Assembly: GCA_041749275.1 (NCBI GenBank)
Contig: JBGTBQ010000444.1
Coordinates: 1-6,023, forward strand
DNA from: JBGTBQ01 sp041749275
GTDB lineage: Bacteria > Acidobacteriota > Blastocatellia > Pyrinomonadales > Pyrinomonadaceae
Length of the DNA stretch: 6,023 nt
Direction of reading: 5' to 3'
Position numbers and translations under genes: made by a program. Positions within the stretch are counted from its first letter, which is position 1. Every line of letters begins with the position of its first letter. Under the pieces are notes generated by a model, which was not told the DNA's origin, did no database searches, and saw nothing but the letters and a program-made list of their open reading frames with translations. Below are positions 1 through 5,163 of this stretch, piece by piece.

Positions 1-1246
1 CGCCGCCGCCTCCGCTCGCCGGCGTCGCGCTCGGAGGTACGGACTGACCGGGATTCCCGGCGGGCGCTTGGCCCGTGCGGAGGGCATCTTCGAGCGCGCC
101 GAGGCGTTCGATCACTTGCGCGAGGGGCGCGAGCCGCCGCATCTCGATCAGTTTCACTAAGCCGATCTCAAGCTGATAGCGCGGGTGCGCGCTCTCGCGC
201 AGGTGCTTCTCCGTCTCCGTCAGACTGTGGAAGAAGCGCACGAGGTCGGACTCGGAAAACTCCTTCGCCTCGTTCGCAAGACCGCGTCGCTCCGCCTCGG
301 TCGCGTCGGAAAGCGCCGGAGCGTCGCCCGCGACCTTCACGATGAGGAGGTCGCGCAGGTGGCCCATCAGGTCGCGGCAGAAGTTTCTGAGGTCGTGCCC
401 GCGCATGACGAGATCATCCACGACGGCGAGCGCCTCCGCCGGTTTCGCTTCGCCGACCGCGCGCATCACGCGCGCGAGCATCTCCGCGCCGGCGATGCCG
501 AGCGCGGCCTCGACATCGCCGGTCTCGATCTTCCCGTCGCTGAAACTGATGACTTGATCGAAGGCCGACTGCGCGTCGCGCATCGAGCCTTCGCCCGCAC
601 GCGCGATCTCGCGCAGGGCGTCGTCCGAGACTTTTATTTTCTCGGCGTCGGCGATGAGGCGCAGGCGCTCGGCGATGCGCGCGGCGGCGATGGTGCGAAA
701 CTCAAACTGCTGACAGCGCGAGAGAATCGTGTCCGGGACTTTGTGCGACTCGGTGGTCGCCATGATGAAGAGGACGCGGGGCGGCGGCTCTTCGAGCGTC
801 TTCAACAGCGCGTTGAAGGCCGCACCCGACAGCATGTGCACCTCGTCAATGATGAAGACCTTATAGCGGTCGCGCGCGGGCCTCACGCCGACGGTATTGA
901 TGATGGCGTCGCGGACGTTGTCCACGCCCGTGTTCGACGCCGCGTCAATTTCCAGCACGTCAATCGAGCGTCCCTCGGCGATCTCGCGGCACGAGGAACA
1001 CTGTTCGGGGTCGGTCGTCTTGCAGGGCGCGGGCGTCGGTTTCTCCGCGCGGTGGCAGTTGACGGCTTTCGCGAGCAGCCGCGCCGTCGTCGTCTTGCCC
1101 ACGCCGCGCGCTCCGGAGAAGAGATAGGCGTGATGGAGCCGCTCGTGTTCGATGGCATTGCGGAGCGTGCGCGTGATGTGCTCCTGCCCCGTCACCTCCT
1201 CGAAGGTCTGCGGGCGCCATTTGCGTGCGATGACTTGATAAGCCAT
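1..1246 (-). CDS. dnaX: DNA polymerase III subunit gamma/tau (3' end beyond window)
   Basis: Clamp-loader ATPase that loads the sliding clamp onto primed DNA and, in its long form, organises the replisome. Reading the minus strand from the ATG at 1246 gives 415 codons with no stop before the left edge. The start MAYQVIARKWRPQTFEEVTG is the typical DnaX N-terminus. Visible motifs: Walker A GARGVGKTT (residues 45-53), four zinc-module cysteines C64, C75, C83 and C86, Walker B FIIDEVHML (131-139), sensor-1 region FIMATTE (160-166) and the SRC arginine-finger motif (176-178). Domain III follows at about 230-370. From about residue 395 the protein becomes Pro/Gly/Ala/Ser-rich, the usual linker to the tau-specific domains, which are not in the window, nor is any frameshift site. 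The VOC gene ends 20 bp upstream, so the two may be co-transcribed. No good Shine-Dalgarno is visible; the leader lies in an AGC-rich repeat. Identification is secure. Confidence 0.97.
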   Translation of the reverse strand, partial: MAYQVIARKWRPQTFEEVTGQEHITRTLRNAIEHERLHHAYLFSGARGVGKTTTARLLAKAVNCHRAEKPTPAPCKTTDPEQCSSCREIAEGRSIDVLEIDAASNTGVDNVRDAIINTVGVRPARDRYKVFIIDEVHMLSGAAFNALLKTLEEPPPRVLFIMATTESHKVPDTILSRCQQFEFRTIAAARIAERLRLIADAEKIKVSDDALREIARAGEGSMRDAQSAFDQVISFSDGKIETGDVEAALGIAGAEMLARVMRAVGEAKPAEALAVVDDLVMRGHDLRNFCRDLMGHLRDLLIVKVAGDAPALSDATEAERRGLANEAKEFSESDLVRFFHSLTETEKHLRESAHPRYQLEIGLVKLIEMRRLAPLAQVIERLGALEDALRTGQAPAGNPGQSVPPSATPASGGGG

Positions 1247-1253
1247 AAGAAAC

Positions 1254-1286
1254 GGTCAGCGATCAGCTATGAGCCGTCAGCGTTGG
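1254..1286. repeat. AGC-rich intergenic repeat, copy A
   Basis: A short AGC-rich stretch between the VOC gene and dnaX. The word GTCAGCG occurs twice in direct orientation (1255-1261 and 1276-1282). The segment 1258-1274 (AGCGATCAGCTATGAGC) matches 13 of 17 positions of the repeat word found at 1916 and 2708. The last codons and the TAG stop of the VOC gene lie inside it, as does part of the dnaX leader. Confidence 0.5.
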
Positions 1287-1647
1287 TGCTTTCCAATAGC
1301 TCGATGCGGTTGCCGAACGGGTCGTAGAAGGAGAGACGATGCGCGCCGGGAATCGAAGACTCATCCTTAACGCGCACGCCGTTCTCGCGGAAGTACGCTC
1401 TGACCTCTGCGAGATTCTCCACTTCAAAAGCGGGATGGCGTTTTGACGGCGGCTGCTCACCTTCGACGCCGATGTGCAGTTGGATGTCGGCGACTTCGTA
1501 CCACAGTCCGCCGCTCGGTTTGAGCAATTCCGGCTTCTCGATTTCTCGCAGGCCGAGCAGCCGCCCGTAAAATTTCCGCGCTTCGTCTTCCGCTCCGGGC
1601 GGGATGCAAACCTGCACGTGGTGTAGTCTTTTGAATTCTATCTTCAT
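1267..1647 (-). CDS. VOC/glyoxalase-fold family protein
   Basis: A 126-residue single-module protein of the vicinal oxygen chelate superfamily (glyoxalase, dioxygenase and resistance proteins). The start at 1647 gives MKIEFKRLHHVQVCIPPG, matching the usual beta-strand opening with H9/H10. The frame stays open upstream to 1815, but that part is intergenic palindrome and has no family resemblance. Typical family features are AEDEARKFYGRLLGL (residues 19-33), LHIGVE (57-62), HPAFEV (71-76) and the C-terminal DPFGNRIELLE (109-119). Candidate metal ligands are H10, H58 or H71, and E116. The spacing fits a small subgroup often annotated only as glyoxalase; the substrate cannot be inferred. The last residues (NADGS) and the stop codon are encoded by the AGC-rich repeat, so the tail is probably not functionally important. 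No clear Shine-Dalgarno is seen. dnaX begins 20 bp downstream. Confidence 0.9.
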   Translation of the reverse strand: MKIEFKRLHHVQVCIPPGAEDEARKFYGRLLGLREIEKPELLKPSGGLWYEVADIQLHIGVEGEQPPSKRHPAFEVENLAEVRAYFRENGVRVKDESSIPGAHRLSFYDPFGNRIELLESTNADGS

Positions 1648-1670
1648 CGGCTGGACAGTCTCGAAAAACG

Positions 1671-1780
1671 AAAAGAGTTGCCGCGAGCGGCTTCCGGGTG
1701 CGCCGTGCGGCGTCGCAGGATTGTGCTCCAACAACGCCGGCTGCGGCAACCCGGAAGCGGCTCCGTGCGGCAACTCTTTT
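1671..1780. repeat. 110-bp palindromic hairpin element, possible terminator
   Basis: A long imperfect inverted repeat. Outer arms: AAAAGAGTTGCCGC at 1671-1684 pairs perfectly with the sequence ending at 1780. After a 3-nt bulge (ACG, read on the minus strand), 1685-1699 pairs with the sequence starting at 1749 with one mismatch. The interior can continue pairing (GGCGT near 1709 with ACGCC near 1734) to a tip around GCTCCA (1725-1730), so nearly the whole segment folds into one rod. Read on the minus strand the stem ends in CTCTTTTCGTTTTTCG, which resembles a factor-independent terminator for the gene ending at 2012. The plus strand also ends in CTCTTTT, so it could work both ways. It may instead be a dispersed palindromic repeat or a structured leader of the VOC gene, whose ATG is 23 bp away. 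The palindrome is certain; its role is not. Confidence 0.75.
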
Positions 1781-1790
1781 CCGATATGGC

Positions 1791-1894
1791 CAGACTTCGG
1801 ACCGACCCGCAACACACGCCGCCGCCGCTACCGTTGCTCCGTTCCCGGCCTGGCGGGGTTCGCGGGACAAGCGTTGTGCGGAGCCCGAAGTCTG
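1791..1894. repeat. Second palindromic element with 10-bp arms
   Basis: CAGACTTCGG at 1791-1800 is the exact reverse complement of 1885-1894. Just inside, CCGCAACACACGC on the left and GCGTTGTGCGG on the right pair imperfectly, extending the stem. The interior is very GC-rich, with CCCG/CGGG words that could form an inner hairpin. It lies 10 bp from the 110-bp hairpin, so the two look like a compound intergenic element. No T-tract follows, so a terminator role is less likely than for its neighbour. Confidence 0.6.
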
Positions 1895-1915
1895 ATAAGT
1901 TTTCAAGTAGCTCTG

Positions 1916-1933
1916 AGCGATTAGCTGTTGGCT
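1916..1933 (+). repeat. AGC-rich repeat, half copy B
   Basis: AGCGATTAGCTGTTGGCT occurs here and again, identical over 18 bases, at 2708-2725, where it forms one arm of the perfect inverted repeat next to tRNA-Ser. Here there is no second arm; the sequence runs on into TTCAGCTAAAGAC. An 18-base match about 800 bp away in a 6-kb window is not expected by chance. Confidence 0.75.
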
Positions 1934-2011
1934 TTCAGCTAAAGACTTTAACTGTTTCCCACCGCATCGGCAACCCGGCAAAGAATAGGTTGCATGGTCG
2001 GAGAACACGGC

Positions 2012-2527
2012 TCACGTGCCGTTGAAGCCGCTCCGCATCCGCCGTAGGTTCGCGCCCGCATACCTGCCCGTCGCCCTCACTTTCGCCAGCATCCGCGCGG
2101 CCTCAGCGCGCGTGCGGCCCGCGTAGACGGCCATGAACTGCTGGTCGCGCGCCGTGTTCGTATAGAACAACTCTTCGGGGTCGTAGCAGCGCGAGGCGAA
2201 GACCTTGTGGCGCGGGAACAGCTTTTGCGCATCGAGGCGTTCCGCTTCCGGAATGAAGACGGTGCAGTCCTGCGCCGTGTCGCGCACGCTCTTGAGGATG
2301 ACGGCGTAGAACTGCTCGGTCTCCCAGATCACTGCGTTTTGCGGCAGGCGGAACGGCATCTGGTGCGGTTTGAACACGTAGCTTGTCCGGCACGGCACGG
2401 TCGGGTCCGGACAGATGCTCAAATAACGATTCTCCCGCCGCTGCCCAGCCTCCGCCCCACCGGACAGCGCGGGCGCAACGCTCAACAGCAACCCCAGCAC
2501 AACGCCCGTGATGTTCGCTTGACGCAT
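2012..2527 (-). CDS. Exported protein of unknown function
   Basis: A 171-residue protein that I do not recognise with confidence. The N-terminus has a signal peptide: MRQ, a hydrophobic stretch ITGVVLGLLLSVAPAL, and an AEA signal-peptidase I site (residues 25-27), so the mature form should be periplasmic or secreted. The mature part has four cysteines (C39, C46, C88, C114), which could form two disulfides. The C-terminal stretch QFMAVYAGRTRAEAARML (130-147) followed by KVRATGRYAGANLRRM loosely resembles the second half of a SPOR peptidoglycan-binding domain, but the first half is not clear. The ATG at 2527 is the only start that gives a signal peptide. It directly follows a T6 run and an AGC-rich repeat, with no Shine-Dalgarno. 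The palindrome cluster at 1671-1894 lies downstream. Coding character is well supported; function is open. Confidence 0.8.
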   Translation of the reverse strand: MRQANITGVVLGLLLSVAPALSGGAEAGQRRENRYLSICPDPTVPCRTSYVFKPHQMPFRLPQNAVIWETEQFYAVILKSVRDTAQDCTVFIPEAERLDAQKLFPRHKVFASRCYDPEELFYTNTARDQQFMAVYAGRTRAEAARMLAKVRATGRYAGANLRRMRSGFNGT

Positions 2528-2549
2528 AAAAAAGCTGTCAGCATACAGC
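2528..2549 (-). terminator. Possible weak terminator after tRNA-Ser
   Basis: On the minus strand GCTGT (2549-2545) pairs with ACAGC (2538-2534) around a 6-nt loop, followed by six T residues (2533-2528) that end at the ATG of the exported protein. The form is that of a short factor-independent terminator for the tRNA transcript, but the 5-bp stem is weak. Confidence 0.3.
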
Positions 2550-2592
2550 GTTCAGCTTTGGTCTGTTAGCTGATGCCGAACGCTGAACGCTG
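2534..2592. repeat. AGC-rich inverted repeat, copy C
   Basis: CAGCGTTCAGC at 2546-2556 is the exact reverse complement of 2582-2592, with 25 bases between. The flanks add further related words (GCTGTCAGC, GTTAGCTGATG, CGCTGGACGCT). It fills the gap between tRNA-Ser and the exported protein gene and resembles the other AGC-rich copies in word content rather than in exact sequence. Confidence 0.6.
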
Positions 2593-2605
2593 GACGCTCA
2601 ATTCA

Positions 2606-2695
<90 letters not shown>

Positions 2696-2704
2696 GGAAA
2701 AGCT

Positions 2705-2772
2705 GTTAGCGATTAGCTGTTGGCTCTCCGCTTTTTCTTCTTACAGCCAAGAGCCAACAGCTAATCGCTAAC
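2705..2772. repeat. Perfect 23-bp inverted repeat, copy D
   Basis: 2705-2727 is the exact reverse complement of 2750-2772, with a 22-nt loop at 2728-2749 rich in T and C. The left arm contains AGCGATTAGCTGTTGGCT, identical to copy B at 1916. It lies 9 bp upstream of the tRNA-Ser 5' end, between the tRNA and its candidate promoter, and so would form a strong hairpin in the tRNA precursor leader. It also resembles a small palindromic mobile repeat, but no target-site duplication is evident. Confidence 0.85.
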
Positions 2773-2779
2773 GGCCTAA

Positions 2780-2809
2780 AATATAGCCCATCCCGCCGAC
2801 CGCTGTCAC
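2780..2809 (-). promoter_or_regulatory. Candidate sigma70 promoter for tRNA-Ser
   Basis: On the minus strand a -35 box GTGACA (2809-2804) is separated by 18 bases from a -10 box TATATT (2785-2780). Transcription would start around 2772-2774, at the edge of the 23-bp inverted repeat, about 78 nt upstream of the tRNA. Both boxes differ from consensus by one base. This is a pattern match only. Confidence 0.45.
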
Positions 2810-2859
2810 GCCACGCGCGCCGTGTGACGCTTCGCGTGGGCGACGCGCCCGAAACGACG

Positions 2860-2879
2860 CTCGATTTTTCTCAATCGAG
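2860..2879. other. Small hairpin spanning the stop codon of the DUF4087 gene
   Basis: CTCGATT (2860-2866) pairs with AATCGAG (2873-2879) around a 6-nt loop that includes part of the TGA stop codon. No T-run follows on the minus strand, so it is at best a weak terminator or an RNA-stabilising end. Two other short stems lie just downstream on that strand: CCACGCG (2811-2817) with 2833-2839, and GGGCG (2838-2842) with 2846-2850. Confidence 0.4.
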
Positions 2880-3287
2880 TTTCCACTTCTTCAACGCGCG
2901 GTCCCGACGGCAGGTGGCTAGTGGCAGCGCGCGAGAACTCTTGATCTCTATTACTTCATGCGTCTCTTTGTTGACGCGAAGTTGAAAGCACGCGCACCCG
3001 TAGCCGTAGTTGCCGTTTGTCCGCACCCATTGACGCGGCTTGAAATCCGGCCAGTCCCAGTCGCCTTCGACCTGATACCCACCCTGCACGCCGATGATCC
3101 ACTCGCCGTCCCGGTCGTTGAGCCAGATGTTCGCGGGCGTCGGATTGCTGAACCAACCGCAACGCGTTTCTACCCCGTCGCCATCGGGTTCGATGGACAG
3201 CCCGGAGCGTCCGTCTACGAAGACGGCAGCGGTTAACAGAAGACAACCGGCTATCGCCAGCCGGAACTTGACCAGTATTTTATTCAT
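2871..3287 (-). CDS. Small exported protein, DUF4087-like
   Basis: A 138-residue protein whose core (residues 40-125: ETRCGWFSNPTPANIWL, DRDGEWIIGVQGG, then WVRTNGNYGYGCACFQLRV) matches what I recall of the DUF4087 family, which has no established function. The N-terminus MNKILVKFRLAIAGCLLLTAAVFVDG is a signal sequence. IAGC at 12-15 resembles a lipobox, but the hydrophobic stretch continues past the cysteine, so an ordinary Sec signal or uncleaved anchor is as likely. Mature cysteines are C43, C98, C100 and C126; C98-A-C100 is a close pair that could bind metal or form disulfides. The core is rich in Trp and Gly. The antiporter gene ends 18 bp upstream, so co-transcription is likely; AAAGAAG before the ATG is a weak ribosome binding site. 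Family assignment is from memory of the pattern. Confidence 0.85.
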   Translation of the reverse strand: MNKILVKFRLAIAGCLLLTAAVFVDGRSGLSIEPDGDGVETRCGWFSNPTPANIWLNDRDGEWIIGVQGGYQVEGDWDWPDFKPRQWVRTNGNYGYGCACFQLRVNKETHEVIEIKSSRALPLATCRRDRALKKWKLD

Positions 3288-3305
3288 CGCTTCTTTATAT
3301 CATTT

Positions 3306-4250
3306 TCACGAGATGACGGAATACAGGTAAGCGACGTAGCCCGCGAGCAAGGCCGCGCCCTCCCAACGGTTCAATACCCAGCCTCGCCACATGAGCGGGA
3401 GGATGAGCACCGCGCACGCCACTAGGACGATCAAGTCGAGCGGCCTGAGACCCTGCGCCTCGATGGGCCGGATCAGCGCCGCGACGCCCAGCACAAGGAG
3501 AATGTTCAGGATGTTCGACCCGATGGCGTTACCGAAGGCGACATCGGCCTCGCCCTTCATCGAGGCCACGAGTGAAGTCGCCAGCTCCGGCAGGCTCGTG
3601 CCGATGGCGATGATCGTCAGCCCGATGACGACCTGACTGATCCCGAACTGCACGGCCACCACAATCGCCCCGGCGAGCAAGAGACGAGCGCCAATCAGGA
3701 GCAGCACCAATCCGGCGAAGAGAAACAGCACGTCCACCCACGCGGCGCGTGGCGGCGCGGCCAGCGCCTCTTTAAACTCGGCGGCGACCACGACGCTCCG
3801 GTCGCGCCTCGCCGCCACGTAGGCGAACGCAATGTAGGCGACGCTCCCGACGACCATCAACAGACCTTCGATGCGGCTGAGAGTGCCGTCGAAAAGCAGC
3901 AGGCACAGCAGCAGCGTGACGGCGATCATCAGCGGCACCTCTCGCTTAATCAACTCCGAGCGGACTTTCATCGGGCGGATCAGGGACGAGAGGCCGAGGA
4001 TGAGCGCGATGTTGCTGATATTGGAGCCGACGACGTTGCCGAGCGCGATGCCGCTCTCGCCTCTGTAAGCCGCCTCGATGCTGACGAACAGTTCGGGGCT
4101 GCCCGTGCCGATGGCGACGACCGTCAGACCCACCACCAACGGGGTGACGCCGAACCGGAGCGCCAGCGCGGAACTGCCGCGCACCAACCCCTCGGCCCCC
4201 GTCGCCAAAAGCACCAGCCCGCCGAGCACGAAAAGTGACGGAATAAGCAT
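3306..4250 (-). CDS. Calcium/sodium antiporter, CaCA superfamily (YrbG-like)
   Basis: An inner-membrane cation antiporter of 314 residues, expected to exchange Ca2+ for Na+ or H+. It has two homologous five-helix halves, ten predicted membrane segments in all, joined by a charged loop at about residues 147-170. The alpha-1 repeat has AIGTGSPEL (46-54, E53) followed by GNVVGSNISN (71-80). The alpha-2 repeat has AIGTSLPEL (215-223, E222) followed by GNAIGSNILN (240-249). The paired acidic residues and GSN motifs are the ion-binding core of the family. The frame is open to 4388, but the added 46 residues are Arg/Pro-rich and not family-like, whereas MLIPSLFVLGGLVLLATGAE begins directly with helix 1, so 4250 was chosen. 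No Shine-Dalgarno is seen; an extended -10 element lies 7 nt upstream. The DUF4087 gene follows after 18 bp. Ion specificity is not determined by the sequence. Confidence 0.93.
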   Translation of the reverse strand: MLIPSLFVLGGLVLLATGAEGLVRGSSALALRFGVTPLVVGLTVVAIGTGSPELFVSIEAAYRGESGIALGNVVGSNISNIALILGLSSLIRPMKVRSELIKREVPLMIAVTLLLCLLLFDGTLSRIEGLLMVVGSVAYIAFAYVAARRDRSVVVAAEFKEALAAPPRAAWVDVLFLFAGLVLLLIGARLLLAGAIVVAVQFGISQVVIGLTIIAIGTSLPELATSLVASMKGEADVAFGNAIGSNILNILLVLGVAALIRPIEAQGLRPLDLIVLVACAVLILPLMWRGWVLNRWEGAALLAGYVAYLYSVIS

Positions 4251-4257
4251 GTCGGGG

Positions 4258-4266
4258 AATATAGCA
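4258..4266 (-). promoter_or_regulatory. Extended -10 element, possible leaderless promoter
   Basis: The minus strand reads TGCTATATT (4266-4258), a TGn extended -10 hexamer, with only 7 bases (CCCCGAC) before the antiporter ATG at 4250. Transcription would start at or within a base or two of the A of ATG. No -35 box is seen at normal distance, which is typical of extended -10 promoters. Confidence 0.35.
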
Positions 4267-4395
4267 TCCGAGACCGTCCACCGCGGAGAGGCAACTTGAC
4301 GGGCGACGACGGAGATGCGCCGCGCGAGCACGCACGCGGGCGCATGGGGCCGCGCGTTCAGTCTGATCTCGCCGCCCGTGGGCGACACCGAGGTT

Positions 4396-5064
4396 TCAGT
4401 CCTCCGCGATCCAGCCGTCCGATAGCTTAACGATCTTGCCTCCGTAGGCGGCGTTCTGCTCTGAGTGAGTGACTTGGATGATGGTCGCGCCCGCCTCGTT
4501 CAGCCGCTTGAACAGCTCCATGATCTCGCGGCTCTGATCGGAGTGGAGGTTGCCCGTCGGCTCGTCGGCGAGGATCAGTTTCGGGCCGGCGATGAGCGCC
4601 CGCGCGACGCCGACCAACTGCTGCTGGCCGCCCGACAGTTGATTCGGGAAGAGGTCTTTCTTGCCCACGATCTGGAAGCGGTCGAGCATATCCGCGACGA
4701 GGCTCTGGCGCTCGCGTTTGCCGACGTTGCGGTACGAGAGCGGCACTTCCAGATTCTCGTAGACGGTCAGATGGTCGAGCAGGTGATAGCTCTGGAAGAC
4801 GAAACCGATGTTCCGGTTGCGAAGCTCCGCGCGCTCCTTGTTGTTCAGCTTGTGCACGGGGCGCTCGTCGAAATGATACTCCCCGCCCCACGCGCTGTCG
4901 TGCATCCCGACGATGTGCAGCAACGTTGACTTCCCCGAACCCGACGGCCCCATGATCGAGACGAACTCGCCCTCCTTCACGTCCAGCGTGATGCGGCGCA
5001 GCACGTAAGTTTTCCGCGCGCCTGTCTCGTAGCACTTCTCAACGTTTCGTAAAGCGATCATCAT
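4396..5064 (-). CDS. ABC transporter ATP-binding protein, MacB/LolD type
   Basis: Cytoplasmic ATPase subunit of an ABC transporter, 222 residues, the usual length for the MacB/LolD/FtsE-like class that drives export, lipoprotein release or mechanotransmission. Motifs: Walker A GPSGSGKST (39-47), Q-loop Q91 in FVFQSYHLLDHLTVYENLE, signature LSGGQ (143-147), Walker B LILADEPTG (163-171, catalytic E168) and switch H200 in QVTHSE. Two departures: the signature is followed by QQLVGVARAL where QQRVAxARAL is usual, and the D-loop is GNLHS (H174) where GNLDS is usual. I recall the D-loop variant in acidobacterial relatives, so the protein is probably active. Two ATGs are adjacent (5064 and 5061); a GGGGGA stretch just upstream suits either. 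No permease is in the window: the histidine kinase lies 99 bp upstream and the antiporter starts 145 bp downstream. Substrate unknown. Confidence 0.93.
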   Translation of the reverse strand: MMIALRNVEKCYETGARKTYVLRRITLDVKEGEFVSIMGPSGSGKSTLLHIVGMHDSAWGGEYHFDERPVHKLNNKERAELRNRNIGFVFQSYHLLDHLTVYENLEVPLSYRNVGKRERQSLVADMLDRFQIVGKKDLFPNQLSGGQQQLVGVARALIAGPKLILADEPTGNLHSDQSREIMELFKRLNEAGATIIQVTHSEQNAAYGGKIVKLSDGWIAED

Positions 5065-5163
5065 TCGTCCCCCGGTCAGTAATGGTTATCCGAGATGTGT
5101 CTTACCGTCTCCCGGAATCGAAGAGCGCCGCCCCCTCGCCCGGCCTCGCGCCGGAACGATCTC

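Noticed and set aside
185..1327. Plus-strand open frame of 380 codons
   Set aside because: It is antisense to dnaX, whose motifs are unmistakable. The translation is rich in Arg, Ala, His and Asp with no recognisable domain, as expected of the complement of a GC-rich gene.
1648..1815. Upstream extension of the VOC frame
   Set aside because: The extra 56 residues come from the palindromic element and precede the family's normal N-terminus, so the start at 1647 is preferred.
1457..2008. Minus-strand open frame of 183 codons through the palindrome region
   Set aside because: It runs through both palindromes and then overlaps the VOC gene out of frame; its composition is low-complexity Arg/Ala and has no family resemblance.
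2705..2772. CRISPR-like or tandem array near tRNA-Ser
   Set aside because: There is one inverted pair only, with no repeat-spacer periodicity and no cas genes in the window.
4251..4388. Upstream extension of the antiporter frame
   Set aside because: The 46 extra residues are Arg/Pro-rich with no membrane or signal character; the family begins with helix 1 right at the Met at 4250.
4349..4395. Terminator after the ABC ATPase (TCGCC/GGCGA stem around 4370-4386)
   Set aside because: The stem is only 5 bp and no T-run follows on the minus strand, so it cannot be told from chance pairing in GC-rich DNA.
4427..5035. Long alternative minus-strand frame within the ABC ATPase
   Set aside because: Frame-shifted shadow; the ATPase frame contains every expected motif in order.
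5065..5163. Promoter in the gap between the kinase and the ABC ATPase
   Set aside because: A few AT-rich words and one CCGGC/GCCGG stem are present, but no pair of boxes at proper spacing could be supported.
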